DNA from: Bradyrhizobium sp. ISRA464
GTDB taxonomy: Bacteria > Pseudomonadota > Alphaproteobacteria > Rhizobiales > Xanthobacteraceae
Length of the DNA stretch: 64,000 bases
Assembly: GCF_029910095.1 (NCBI RefSeq)
Contig: NZ_CP094526.1
Span: forward strand, 496,001-560,000
Direction of reading: 5' to 3'
Part shown: piece after piece, positions 47,396 through 56,172 of the stretch
How positions within the stretch are numbered: position 1 is the first letter of the stretch
Layout of the letters: every line of letters begins with the position of its first letter
Notes under the pieces: model-generated
The model's input: the letters and a program-made list of their open reading frames with translations, nothing else
Told to the model about the DNA's origin: nothing
Database searches by the model: none
Program-made: the position numbers and the translations under genes

Positions 47396-49080
47396 CGAGG
47401 CTGGGCAAGAACTCGGCATTTTTTGGAGTTGATGTACGATTCGGCGCATGGCGAATCGGACGTTCAAGGCCGGCGACAGCCGGGAGCAACCCAGTCTTCT
47501 TCCTCCCCGGATTGAGGACTATGTCGGACAGCAGAATCCGGTGCGGGCGATCGACAGTTTCGTTGGCGCGCTCGACCTTTCAAAGCTCGGCTTCCGCCAT
47601 GCGGATCGTGCCGCGGACGAAGTGGGGCAGCCGCCCTACGATCCGGCCGATCTGCTGAAGCTCTACCTTTACGGCTACATCAACCAGATCAGGTCGTCGC
47701 GGCGGTTGGAGCGGGAGGCCTGCCGCAATCTGGAGCTGATCTGGCTGTTGAAGAACATGAAGCCGGGCTATCGGACGATCGCCAACTTCCGCAAGGAGAA
47801 CTGGGCGGCGCTCAAGGCCGCGAACCGCAGTTTCGTGCTGCTCCTGCGCGACCTCGGCCTGATCGGTGGGACCTTCGTTGCGATCGACGGGGCGCTATTC
47901 CATGGTAACGCCAGCAAGGGCAGCATCTTCACGCAAGGGAAGCTGGCCAAACAGATCGCCGCGTTGGACAAGGAGATCGAGGCTTATGGCAAGGCCCTTG
48001 AAGCCAACGATGCCGAGGAAGCCAAGCGATGTGCCGGTCCGGGAGATGGCAGCAAGGGCAGCGGCGATGTCGGCGAGAAGGTGAAGGAGCTGATGGCCCG
48101 GCGCGAGCGCGCGCAAGCCGACCTCAAGAACCTGGAGACAAGCGACAAGGGGCAACTCTCGAAGACCGATCCCGACGCAAGGCTTCTGAGCAAGGGCGAC
48201 CAGACCATTGCGGGTTACAACGTGCAGAGCGTCGTTGACGACAAGCACACGCTCATCGTTGCCAGCGAGGTCGTCAACCGCAACGACGCGGGCCATCTTC
48301 ATGAGATGGCAAAGGCGGCAAAAGAGGCCCTCGACGTCGAGACTCTGCAGGTGGCGGCCGATGCCGGCTATTCCACCAGCGAGGACCTGAAGGCCTGCGA
48401 GGATGACGGCATTGTTGCCTATGTGCCGCTGCACGAGGGCAATGGCAAGCTCAAGGAAGGCCGCCTCAGCCGCAAGGACTTCAGTTACGATGCGAACGCC
48501 GATGCCTACCGTTGCCCGGCCGGCGAGCTGCTGCGCCCGACGGAAGGGCGCTGGACGAACACGAGCGGCCGCATCGAGATCCGCTACCTGGCGCGCAAGG
48601 CGGCCTGCGCAGCATGTCCCCTGAGCGCGCGGTGTCTTGCCCCGAAGGCGCCTTACCGGAGCATCGCGCGCTGGGAACACGAGGACGTTCTCGAACGTCA
48701 CCGCATGAGGATGCAAAGCGCCGAGGCTGCCACATTGATGCGCCGCCGTTCCGCCATCGTCGAGCACCCTTTCGGAACACTCAAATGCCGCGCCGGCTAT
48801 CAGCACTTTCTCGTGCGCGGCTTCGACAAGGTCCGCGGCGAATGGAGCCTGATGGCGCTTTGCTACAACTTCACCCGCGTGCTCAGCATTCTCGGCTTCG
48901 ACCGCTTCGTCGCGTACCTTGCAGAAAAGACGCGCATTGCCGGCGCAAACCTCCTTGCGGCCACTCTGCGCGCCATTCGGCTTGCTTTGCGGCCCTTCCG
49001 CGCCAAAATCTCGCTGTCGCTCGTCGTCAGTGCTTTCCGAGCCGCCCCAGCCCCTTAGTTGCCATTCTTGCCCAGTCTCG
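47396..49080 (+). mobile_element. IS1182-family insertion sequence
   Basis: About 1.69 kb with one transposase gene. Terminal inverted repeats match at 15 of 16 positions: CGAGGCTGGGCAAGAA (47396-47411) and the complement of TTCTTGCCCAGTCTCG (49065-49080). The exact ends and target duplication are not certain. The right flank CGTCGGGCAAATCAGTGATT looks like a continuation of the dispersed element, as if the IS landed inside it. Confidence 0.8.
47448..49058 (+). CDS. IS1182-family transposase
   Basis: 536 aa, DDE type. An N-terminal DUF772-like domain (PPYDPADLLKLYLYGYINQI, RSSRRLEREACRN) is followed by the catalytic domain: first Asp in FVAIDGALFHGN, second Asp in VAADAGYSTSEDL, third acidic residue in IVEHPFGTLKC. 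A coiled-coil insert lies at residues about 165-240. The reading frame is intact, so the element may be active. Confidence 0.93.
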   Translation: MANRTFKAGDSREQPSLLPPRIEDYVGQQNPVRAIDSFVGALDLSKLGFRHADRAADEVGQPPYDPADLLKLYLYGYINQIRSSRRLEREACRNLELIWLLKNMKPGYRTIANFRKENWAALKAANRSFVLLLRDLGLIGGTFVAIDGALFHGNASKGSIFTQGKLAKQIAALDKEIEAYGKALEANDAEEAKRCAGPGDGSKGSGDVGEKVKELMARRERAQADLKNLETSDKGQLSKTDPDARLLSKGDQTIAGYNVQSVVDDKHTLIVASEVVNRNDAGHLHEMAKAAKEALDVETLQVAADAGYSTSEDLKACEDDGIVAYVPLHEGNGKLKEGRLSRKDFSYDANADAYRCPAGELLRPTEGRWTNTSGRIEIRYLARKAACAACPLSARCLAPKAPYRSIARWEHEDVLERHRMRMQSAEAATLMRRRSAIVEHPFGTLKCRAGYQHFLVRGFDKVRGEWSLMALCYNFTRVLSILGFDRFVAYLAEKTRIAGANLLAATLRAIRLALRPFRAKISLSLVVSAFRAAPAP

Positions 49081-49533
49081 TCGGGCAAATCAGTGATTGG
49101 CCTGTTAGGAAGCCACCGGCGATAGGGAGCCTGAGCAACGTGCTCGCCTCACCATTATTCCGGGGCGACGCGTAGCGTCGAGCCCGGAATCCATTCATCC
49201 ATGGAGCGTATGGCCCGATCGGTTCTCAGATGCGCAGTTGCGCATCATAGGTCTCGGGGGGCTTGGTCATCGAGCCGCGCCGTGCGCGGACCGTGTTGGA
49301 AGACCCGAAATGACAGGCGGTTGCCGGTGAAGCGTGTTGGGCACCGCCGATGATTTGCGCCGGTCTCTAACCAATCGGTGCCAAAACCTGCCGCGTCTCC
49401 CGGCCATGGCGCCGGTAACGGCGCGGCCTCAGGCCGAAATTATCCAACAATCCCAGTGAGTTGGGGAAATTTCCGGCCGCGGCCCCACACTCCCTTGCAA
49501 AATCCGCCTCGTCCCTTCAAGAGAGGGCCTCCC
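49081..49533. other. Spacer between the IS and tRNA-Ser
   Basis: About 450 nt with no credible gene. It contains fragments of short repeats (ATTCCGGGGCGACGCG...CGAGCCCGGAATCC near 49157-49190) and a hairpin GATGCGCA-GT-TGCGCATC near 49229. Confidence 0.5.
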
Positions 49534-49623
49534 GGAGAGATGGCCGAGTGGCTTAAGGCGCACGCTTGGAAAGCGTGTGTGCGGGAAACCGTACCGTGGG
49601 TTCGAATCCCACTCTCTCCGCCA
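49534..49623 (+). tRNA. tRNA-Ser (anticodon GGA)
   Basis: 90 nt including an encoded CCA. The acceptor stem GGAGAGA pairs with TCTCTCC, the D-arm holds GCCGAGTGG, the anticodon loop TTGGAAA gives GGA (49568-49570), a long variable arm marks class II, and the T-arm carries GTTCGAATC. It decodes UCC and UCU. A truncated integrase follows at once, so its 3-prime end is the likely island attachment site. Confidence 0.97.
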
Positions 49624-49786
49624 CTACACTGTTCTCCTCAGTATCCATTCGTTCGAATCGACAGCAAAAACAACGAGTAGCGCCGCAACGATGTTGCCGG
49701 CGATGCCGCGATGTTGCTCCTAGTCATCGCGCAAACCGTAGCTTTTGACGTGGGTTCGGAGGACGGATTTTTGTGATGGAGAACAC

Positions 49787-50125
49787 ATGGCCGGCAGACT
49801 CAAACCCCTCGACGTCGAACGCGAAACTCAGCCCGGCAAATATCCTGACGGTGATGGTCTCTACCTCGTGGTCGCGAGCGCTACGTCGAAGAACTGGAGC
49901 TGCCGATACTGGAAGGACGGCAAGCAGCGCTGGCTCGGCCTGGGTTCCCTCAAGGATGTGTCGCTCAAGGAGGCCCGCCTAGCTCGTGATGCAGCACGGC
50001 TCCGAGTGCGAGGCGATCCACCGACTTCGACGAGTGTGTTCGCCAGCAGCCGCGCAAAGCGAGTTTTTGAGTTCGTGCGAGATCTCAGCGCCGCGTCCGC
50101 TTCGGCCAGTGCGCTCAGCAACTAA
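49787..50125 (+). pseudogene. Truncated tyrosine integrase (DUF4102 domain only)
   Basis: The first 75-80 residues (RLKPLDVERETQPGKYPDGD, then GLYLVVASATSKNWSCRYW and GLGSLKDVSLKEARLARDAA) form the arm-binding domain of P4-type integrases. After RVRGD the frame runs into unrelated Ser/Ala-rich sequence and stops; the core-binding and catalytic RHRY domain is lost. Its place 164 nt past tRNA-Ser is typical of an integrative element, which can no longer excise with this enzyme. Confidence 0.88.
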
Positions 50126-50537
50126 ATCCGGCGACCGTTCGGGTAAAGCTATCATGTCCATAACCGCCAGGAATGCTCCGTGAAGTCGGCGTCGAAGCTC
50201 CACGACGAGGAAAAATCCGTGAGCGCACACGTAACGGCTTGATGGTTTTCCCGCTCGCGAACGGCGAGCGGCAATAACGACCGTTTATCGACTCCATGGC
50301 GAGAGGTGATTTCCGTCGCCGGGGTTGCAAGGTCATTCTCCAAAGCATCGTCGAGCTGAAACTTGCGGTTTCGCGATCGACACGCGGAACACGAGAGCGG
50401 CAGCGCCATCGAAATCAAGTTCGAGATCGGCATCAGAACGGCGGTGCGAATGCTGCCGCCCGTATTGCGCCGGCCGACGGTAGCAGTGCGACCTGTCCAA
50501 TTTAACTGCAACATTCTGGGTCCTTGGAGATACGGAA
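50126..50537. other. Degenerate spacer at the island start
   Basis: About 410 nt between the integrase fragment and the RND adaptor. Short frames on both strands match nothing I recognise. The end presumably holds the adaptor promoter; TTTAACTGCAACATTCT near 50500 is AT-richer than its surroundings. Confidence 0.45.
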
Positions 50538-51758
50538 GTGAGTACGACTGACATAACGGAGCATCCGGCTCGGGCGCCCGGTTTGTTTCGTCGCCTTCCA
50601 CGATGCGGCGGCGCACCGATCGTTCTGCTGTTCGCGCTGGCGCTCGCGGGCTGCGACCAGAAGGCGCAATCGCAGGCCGCGCCTCCGCCGCCACCCGTGA
50701 CCGTCGCGCAGCCGGTCAAGCGCACCGTCACCGACTGGGACGAGTTCACCGGTCGCTTCGAGGCGATCGAGGAGGTTCAGGTCCGCGCCCGCGTCGGCGG
50801 CTTCGTCAACAGCGTCGAGTTCAAGGACGGTGCGATTGTCCATGCTGGCGATCTGCTCTACATCATCGATCCGCGTCCATTCGAGGCGGTCGCCTCGCAG
50901 GCCCAGGGTCAACTCGACGACGCGCGCGCCAAGGCGGAGCTTGCCAAGCGTGAACTCGACCGAGGGCTGAACCTGGTCCAGACCAGCGCAGTTTCCGTAC
51001 AGGTCGTCGATCAGCGCCGTCAGGCCTTGCAGGCGGCTTATGCGGCCGAGACGCAGGCCGAGGGTGCGCTGAAGGCCGCGCAGCTCAATGTCGAATTCAC
51101 TCACGTGCTGGCGCCGATCACCGGCCGCGTCAGTCGCCACCTGGTGACTCCCGGCAACCTCGTGCAGGGCGCCGATAGCGGCGCGACGTTGCTAACCTCG
51201 ATCGTGTCGCTCGATCCGATCTACATCTATTTTGACGTCGACGAGGCGACCTATCAGCGCAACAGCAAGCTGTGGTTCGAAGGCAAGCGGCCGAGTTCGC
51301 GCGATACGTCAAATCCTGTGCAGGTAGCGCTGACCGGCGAGACCAAGCCCTCGCATGAGGGGAAGATGGACTTCCTCGACAATCGACTGGACATCTCGAC
51401 CGCGACGCTGCGCAGCCGCGCGATCGTCCCGAACAAGGATCTCTCGATCCTGCCGGGGCAGTTTGGCCGCGTCAGAATTATCGGCTCGTCGCCCTACGAG
51501 GCGCTGCTGATCCCGGACACTGCCATAGCCACCGACCAGTCGCGCAAGATCGTGTTCGTGGTCAAGGCAGACAACACGGTGGAGGCAAGGCCGGTGATGC
51601 TCGGGCCGCTTGATGAAGGGCTGCGCGTGATTCGCGAGGGCCTTAAGGCGGAAGATCACGTCATCGTCGACGGGCTGCAGCGTGCCCGCGTCGGCGCCAA
51701 GGTGACACCGAAAATGGCGCAGGCAGGCGACAATGCTGCGGCAGGTATCAAGCCATGA
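50538..51758 (+). CDS. RND periplasmic adaptor, AcrA/MexE-like
   Basis: 406 aa from a GTG with GGAG eight bases upstream. A lipoprotein-like leader (FALALAGCDQ, Cys near residue 40) is followed by a lipoyl half, a full alpha-helical hairpin (residues about 120-175, QLDDARAKAELAKRELDRGL and ALQAAYAAETQAEGALKAAQ), the second lipoyl half (APITGRVSRHLV) and the beta-barrel. Unlike the adaptors at 3272 and 12125 it has the TolC-contacting hairpin. Its stop overlaps the start of a permease (ATGA), but that permease is beheaded after about 31 residues, so the adaptor is orphaned here. Confidence 0.95.
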   Translation: MSTTDITEHPARAPGLFRRLPRCGGAPIVLLFALALAGCDQKAQSQAAPPPPPVTVAQPVKRTVTDWDEFTGRFEAIEEVQVRARVGGFVNSVEFKDGAIVHAGDLLYIIDPRPFEAVASQAQGQLDDARAKAELAKRELDRGLNLVQTSAVSVQVVDQRRQALQAAYAAETQAEGALKAAQLNVEFTHVLAPITGRVSRHLVTPGNLVQGADSGATLLTSIVSLDPIYIYFDVDEATYQRNSKLWFEGKRPSSRDTSNPVQVALTGETKPSHEGKMDFLDNRLDISTATLRSRAIVPNKDLSILPGQFGRVRIIGSSPYEALLIPDTAIATDQSRKIVFVVKADNTVEARPVMLGPLDEGLRVIREGLKAEDHVIVDGLQRARVGAKVTPKMAQAGDNAAAGIKP

Positions 51759-51859
51759 ATCTCGGAAAGCTTTCCATCAACCAGCCCATCCTGGCGATGG
51801 TACTGTCGATCGTTCTTTTGATCGTCGGCACGATCGCCTATGCAAACGGCCGATCCTGA
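51755..51859 (+). pseudogene. RND permease, only the N-terminal fragment left
   Basis: The start overlaps the adaptor stop (ATGA). MNLGKLSINQPILAMVLSIV then LLIVGTIAYA is the cytoplasmic end and TM1 of an AcrB/MexF permease. After Ala30 the sequence switches to the complement of the Met-rich gene and stops at 51857. The other roughly 1000 residues are missing. Confidence 0.9.
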
Positions 51860-52194
51860 TCGATCCGCGTGTACATGTCGGCGACATGCTTCTGAATGAG
51901 CGCAGCCACTTCCGGATCGTCCGATTCGGTGACGGTCCGGACACCGTCCGAGAGAGCCGTCACTTTGCGGTGGATTGCGGCGTGGCGGCGAAAGAGCTGC
52001 ATGCCGGTCCGCATCGGGCCCATCATGTCGCCCATGCCGCCTCTCATCATGCCGCCCATATGGTCTTCCATCATTCCGCCCATGCCGGGCATCATGGTCT
52101 GGGCGCGGCCGAACCGGGCGAGCAGGAAGCTGATGACAGTTCCAGCGGCGGCGAGCACTCCCTTGAGCAATGACCTACGGTGCATGACCGGCAT
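51838..52194 (-). CDS. Met-rich exported protein, probably C-terminally truncated
   Basis: 118 aa. An RRSLLKG leader followed by a hydrophobic stretch suggests Tat or Sec export. The mature start is a Met/Gly/His tract (MMPGMGGMMEDHMGGMMRGG), a pattern used by periplasmic copper binders. The C-terminal part (HRKVTALSDGVRTVTESDDP) recurs in family members that, as I recall, continue for another 80-100 residues; here the frame ends at the junction with the permease fragment, so it is likely cut short. GGAGATAAAG precedes the ATG at 52194, 2 nt after the cueR stop. It is the last gene of the copper operon. Confidence 0.78.
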   Translation of the reverse strand: MPVMHRRSLLKGVLAAAGTVISFLLARFGRAQTMMPGMGGMMEDHMGGMMRGGMGDMMGPMRTGMQLFRRHAAIHRKVTALSDGVRTVTESDDPEVAALIQKHVADMYTRIDQDRPFA

Positions 52195-52196
52195 CT

Positions 52197-52688
52197 TTAT
52201 CTCCAATGATTCGCTCGATTGGCGTTCGACGCTCCCGCCGCGCGAGGTCGGATTCGGCGGCCTCGCGCCGACGCCGCGGCTGACAGCGCGCGGCCGGACT
52301 GAAGATCATCCAGGATCGGGCAGTCTGGCCTGTCGTCGCCCCGGCATTTTTCGGCGAGGTGCAGAAGGGCCTTCTTGATCGTTTGCAACTCGGCGATCTT
52401 GCGATCGAGATCGTCAATGTGGCGCAGCGTAAGGCGTTTCACCTCGGGACTTGGCCGCCTGCGGTCGCGGTAGAGTGCAAGGAGTTCCTCCACTTCCTGG
52501 AGCGAGAAACCAAGGCCTCTTGCGCGATTGATGAAGCGGAGGATCTCGACCTCCTTGTCGCCGTAGGCGCGATACTTGTTCTCTCCGCGCGCCGCCGGGC
52601 TGACGAGCCCCACACTTTCGTAGTAGCGGATGGTCTTCGGCGGTACGCCCGAGCGCTGCGCCGCCTGGCCGATCGTCATCGCATCCAT
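52197..52688 (-). CDS. cueR: Cu(I)-responsive MerR-family regulator
   Basis: 163 aa. A winged HTH (MTIGQAAQRSGVPPKTIRYY and GLVSPAARGENKYRAY), a dimerisation helix, and a metal loop with Cys115 and Cys123 in KCRGDDRPDCPIL, the CueR spacing. The C-terminal 30 residues are Arg/Ala-rich. It should activate the copZ-copA promoter at 55436-55466 on sensing Cu, Ag or Au. The ATG at 52688 follows the copA stop by one base and has GGAGG upstream in copA. Confidence 0.92.
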   Translation of the reverse strand: MDAMTIGQAAQRSGVPPKTIRYYESVGLVSPAARGENKYRAYGDKEVEILRFINRARGLGFSLQEVEELLALYRDRRRPSPEVKRLTLRHIDDLDRKIAELQTIKKALLHLAEKCRGDDRPDCPILDDLQSGRALSAAASARGRRIRPRAAGASNANRANHWR

Positions 52689-52689
52689 C

Positions 52690-55137
52690 TTACGGTCCTC
52701 CAACTTGGGTTACCGCGGTGAGCGCCGGGTCAGATGGCTTGACAACACGCGACGCCTTGCCGACGCCAGCCGGCCGCCAGCGACGCAATAGCAGCGCGTT
52801 CGTCACCACGCTCACCGAGGACAGAGCCATCGCTGCGCCCGCGATCACTGGACTGAGCAGCCCGAAGGCGGCAAGCGGCAGGCCCACCACATTGTAGATG
52901 AAGGCCCAGAACAGGCCCTGCCGAATCTTGTTGTAGGTTGCTCGGCTCACCGAGATTGCATTCCCGACCAGCAGCGGATCGCCGCGCATCAGCGTGATTC
53001 CCGCGGTCTCCATCGCGACGTCAGCACCGGTACCCATCGCGATACCAACATCAGCTGCGGCGAGTGCCGGCGCGTCGTTGACGCCGTCCCCGACCATGCC
53101 GACTCGCCTGCCTTCCTTCTGCAGCCGCTGCACCTCGTTCGACTTCTCGCCGGGAAGAACGCCCGCGAGCACGCGGTCGATCCCGACCTGAGCCGCGACG
53201 GCCGCAGCGGTCCGCTCGTTGTCGCCCGTCAACAAAACGGTCTCGATTCCGATATCGTGCAGGTGCCGCACGGCGTCGCTCGCCGTCGGCTTCACCGGAT
53301 CGGCTACGGCAATGATGCCCAGCAATTCGGCTGAGGTGGTGAGCTCGGCGACCCACATGACCGTGCGGCCTCGCTCCTCTAGGCGAGCGGGCTCGGCAAC
53401 GAGCGGATCGAGGCTCACGCCGTGCTCAGCCATGAGCCGGCGGTTGCCGATCACGATCCTGTGCCCGTCGACGTTGGCCGTCAGACCAAGGCCGGTGTGG
53501 CTCTGGAAATCCACGAGCTTCGGGAAGCTCAGTCCCTTTGCTTTCATCAGCACGGCCTTGGCGAGGGGATGCTCACTGCCGGTCTGGGCGGCGGCTGCGA
53601 GCACCAACAGCTGCGCTTCATCGACGTCGTGGCAGACAATTTCCGTGACCGCGGGCCTGCCCTCGGTGATCGTGCCGGTCTTGTCGAAGATGATCGTATC
53701 AAGCCGGTGCGTGCGCTCGAGCGCTTCGGCGTCGCGGATCAGGATGCCTGCTTTCGCCGCAGCACCCGTGCCGACCATCAGCGCAGTTGGCGTTGCGAGG
53801 CCGAGCGAGCAAGGGCAGGCGATGACCAGCACCGAAACCGCGGCAACGACGCCCGCCGTCATATCTCCGACCATCAGCCACCAGCCCAAAAAGGCCGCTA
53901 GGGCGATTGCCAGCACGATCGGCACGAAGACCGCAGCAACGCGATCGACCAGGCGCTGCACTGGCGGCTTCTTCGTTTGGGCATGCTCGACCAAGGCGAT
54001 GATCCGCGACAAGGTTGACTGGTCGCCGACCGCGCTCGCCTGCGCGCGAATGAGACCGCCGCCGTTGATCGAGCCTCCGGTGATCTTGTCGCCGGCGGCC
54101 TTCGGCACCGGCAGGCTTTCATCGACCTCGCTGCGTCCGGTCAGTACCGTGGCGTCGACTGGAATTTTCCCTCCTGGCCGGACCACAACGATCTCGCCGA
54201 CTGAGACGTCGGCGACCGGAACTTCGATCTCGCCGCCATCGCGCTCGATTCGCGCACGCGCCGGGCGCAGCGACATGAGCGCCCGGATAGCGGCGGTGGT
54301 GGAGCGCTTGGCGCGCACCTCTAGCCAACGACCGACCATGATCAAGGCAATGACCACGGCCGCTGCCTCGAAGTAGAGATGACCGCCCGGCGGGCCCGCG
54401 AGCATCAGGTAGACGCTATAGAAATACGCGGCCGAGGTACCAAGCGACACCAGGAGATCCATGTTGCCAGTGCGGGCTCGCAGGGCTCGCCATGCTCCTG
54501 TGTAAAAGCGCCAGCCGACGCCGAACTGGACGGGGGTGGCGAGCGCGAACTGCAGCCATCCCGGCAGCATCATCCCGAACATCGGTACGAGCAGCGGCGC
54601 GCTCAGCACGACCGCGGCGATGATCCGCCATGTCTCGCGCCGGAGGCGGCGGTCTTCGGCTGCGACGATCGCTTCATCGCGTTCGCGGTCACCGGTCAGC
54701 AATTCGGCCCCGTAGCCGGCGTTCTGAACTGCAGCAATTAGATCGGATGGTCGCAAGATGCCTGCGATGCCCTCGACCGTCGCCTTCTCGCTCGCGAGGT
54801 TCACTTCGGCCCGCATGACGCCCGGTACCCGCTTAAGGGCCGCTTCAACGCGCCCGACGCAGGTGGCGCAGCTCATGCCCGAAATCGCAAGCTCACGCAT
54901 TTCGCGTGGCACCTCGTAGCCGGCGCCCACCACGGCTTCGGCGAGGGCGACGGGGTTCACCTTGGAGCTGTCGAATTCGACATCCGCGTGCTCGCTCGCG
55001 AGGTTTACGGTTGCCCTTACACCCGGCAGCGCTGAAATCGCCCTCTCGACCCGCCCAGCGCAGGTCGCGCAGCTCATGCCTTCGATCGGCAGAACAACAT
55101 GCCTCGGTTCAATAGCAGTGGTTTCCGCGGTGTTCAT
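52690..55137 (-). CDS. copA: Cu(I) P1B-type ATPase lacking the TGE loop
   Basis: 815 aa. Two HMA domains (GMSCATC at Cys23/26 and Cys90/93), the CPC metal site (Cys441-Pro-Cys443), the DKTGT phosphorylation motif, SEHPL, TGDN and GDGVND are present. The actuator loop normally reads DES-xLTGES-LPV, but here VDES runs directly into LPVPK (residue 341/342), so the TGE triad needed for dephosphorylation is missing. The rest of the frame is intact, which fits an 18-nt in-frame deletion between GAAAGC-like repeats. Copper export by this copy is therefore doubtful. GAAGGA five bases upstream sets the start; the longer frame to 55398 overlaps copZ. Confidence 0.95.
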   Translation of the reverse strand: MNTAETTAIEPRHVVLPIEGMSCATCAGRVERAISALPGVRATVNLASEHADVEFDSSKVNPVALAEAVVGAGYEVPREMRELAISGMSCATCVGRVEAALKRVPGVMRAEVNLASEKATVEGIAGILRPSDLIAAVQNAGYGAELLTGDRERDEAIVAAEDRRLRRETWRIIAAVVLSAPLLVPMFGMMLPGWLQFALATPVQFGVGWRFYTGAWRALRARTGNMDLLVSLGTSAAYFYSVYLMLAGPPGGHLYFEAAAVVIALIMVGRWLEVRAKRSTTAAIRALMSLRPARARIERDGGEIEVPVADVSVGEIVVVRPGGKIPVDATVLTGRSEVDESLPVPKAAGDKITGGSINGGGLIRAQASAVGDQSTLSRIIALVEHAQTKKPPVQRLVDRVAAVFVPIVLAIALAAFLGWWLMVGDMTAGVVAAVSVLVIACPCSLGLATPTALMVGTGAAAKAGILIRDAEALERTHRLDTIIFDKTGTITEGRPAVTEIVCHDVDEAQLLVLAAAAQTGSEHPLAKAVLMKAKGLSFPKLVDFQSHTGLGLTANVDGHRIVIGNRRLMAEHGVSLDPLVAEPARLEERGRTVMWVAELTTSAELLGIIAVADPVKPTASDAVRHLHDIGIETVLLTGDNERTAAAVAAQVGIDRVLAGVLPGEKSNEVQRLQKEGRRVGMVGDGVNDAPALAAADVGIAMGTGADVAMETAGITLMRGDPLLVGNAISVSRATYNKIRQGLFWAFIYNVVGLPLAAFGLLSPVIAGAAMALSSVSVVTNALLLRRWRPAGVGKASRVVKPSDPALTAVTQVGGP

Positions 55138-55172
55138 TGTTCCTTCCATTTGTCGCACTCTCGCAGGGATAT

Positions 55173-55367
55173 TCATACTTCGGAGGCGCCAAAGCCCGCA
55201 GCCTCGACTGCGGCGATCAGCGCCGGCGGGGTGGCCGCTCCGTTCACGACAGCGAGACCGAGATCGAAGTCGACGGCCGCGTTCTCCACGCCAGGTACCT
55301 GTCGCAGCACCCTCTCGACTGTCCGCGCGCAACCGGCGCAAGTCATCCCTCGGATCGCGAGCGTCAC
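55173..55367 (-). CDS. copZ: Copper chaperone, single HMA domain
   Basis: 64 aa from a GTG start. MTCAGC (residues 8-13) supplies the two metal-binding cysteines of the ferredoxin-like HMA fold, and the length is right for CopZ. It should carry Cu(I) in the cytoplasm to CopA. It is the first gene after the CueR promoter, 35 nt ahead of copA. The leader is weak. Confidence 0.88.
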   Translation of the reverse strand: MTLAIRGMTCAGCARTVERVLRQVPGVENAAVDFDLGLAVVNGAATPPALIAAVEAAGFGASEV

Positions 55368-55435
55368 GGCAACGGGGCTCGAATATCAGCAGATCCATTC
55401 ATGGCAAACTTCCCGCATACATTCCTGTTAGCTGG

Positions 55436-55466
55436 AATGTGCACCTTCCAGTCGCTGGAAGGTCAA
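55436..55466 (-). promoter_or_regulatory. CueR-type promoter of copZ-copA-cueR
   Basis: On the minus strand TTGACC (-35, 55466-55461) and CACATT (-10, 55441-55436) are spaced 19 bp, as in MerR-family promoters. The dyad ACCTTCCAG / CTGGAAGGT (55443-55451 and 55455-55463, 3-nt centre TCG) overlaps the spacer and matches the Escherichia coli copA operator core ACCTTCC-N7-GGAAGGT. Confidence 0.9.
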
Positions 55467-55608
55467 GGGGACTCGAAAGAAAAAGAAGGTGTGAGGGCTC
55501 AGACTGAGAACTCGGCGGGATCTCGTCGCATTCAGTTGAACCATCCGGGATAGACTCCCGCCGCGCCCGCGCTACGCTATGGAGCGACAGCAGCCCGAGA
55601 GCCGTGCC

Positions 55609-56172
55609 ATGTCCATTTCTGCATGGATCATTCTTGCCGTCGTCGTGGCCGTCGTGCTGTTCGGGTTTGCGAGCTACGACCGGCTGGTCACGATGCGCCA
55701 GCAATGTAACCAGGCTTTCGCCGATATCGACGTTCAGCTTAGACTGCGTCACGATCTTGTCCCCAACCTCGTCGAAACCGTGAAGGGCTACGCCGGCCAC
55801 GAGCGCGGGACGCTCGATGCGGTGATGCAGGCAAGGAACGCCGCGGTGGCGGCACAAGGCCCCGCGGCAAAGGCAGAGGCCGAAACCGTGTTTGGCGGTG
55901 CGTTGCGCCAGTTATTCGCGTTGGCGGAGGCTGATCCGAACCTCAAGGCGAACGCCAATTTCCAGCAACTCCAGACCGACTTGACCAATATCGAGAACAG
56001 GCTTGCTGCGGCACGCCAATCATTCAATGCCATGGTGCAGGGATATAACAGCATGGTCCAGCAAGTCCCGACCGTGCTGTTCGCGCGCACTCTTGGCTTT
56101 GCACCGCACGAATTCTTCAGCGTCGGCGAGGAACGCCAAGCGGTCGACGAGAGGCCGCAAGTAAGGTTTTGA
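55609..56172 (+). CDS. LemA family membrane protein
   Basis: 187 aa. One N-terminal membrane helix (residues 5-25) is followed by the LemA helical core: YDRLVTMRQQCNQAFADIDV, LRHDLVPNLVETVKGYAGHE, then NFQQLQTDLTNIENRLAAAR and YNSMVQQVP. Function poorly known; LemA genes often precede a TPM or GIDE-domain gene, absent here. The start at 55609 is preferred because the helix follows directly. It diverges from the copper operon. Confidence 0.92.
   Translation: MSISAWIILAVVVAVVLFGFASYDRLVTMRQQCNQAFADIDVQLRLRHDLVPNLVETVKGYAGHERGTLDAVMQARNAAVAAQGPAAKAEAETVFGGALRQLFALAEADPNLKANANFQQLQTDLTNIENRLAAARQSFNAMVQGYNSMVQQVPTVLFARTLGFAPHEFFSVGEERQAVDERPQVRF

Noticed and set aside
55138..55398. N-terminal extension of CopA to 55398
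   Set aside because: It overlaps copZ in another frame and is low-complexity Arg-rich; GAAGGA marks the ATG at 55137.
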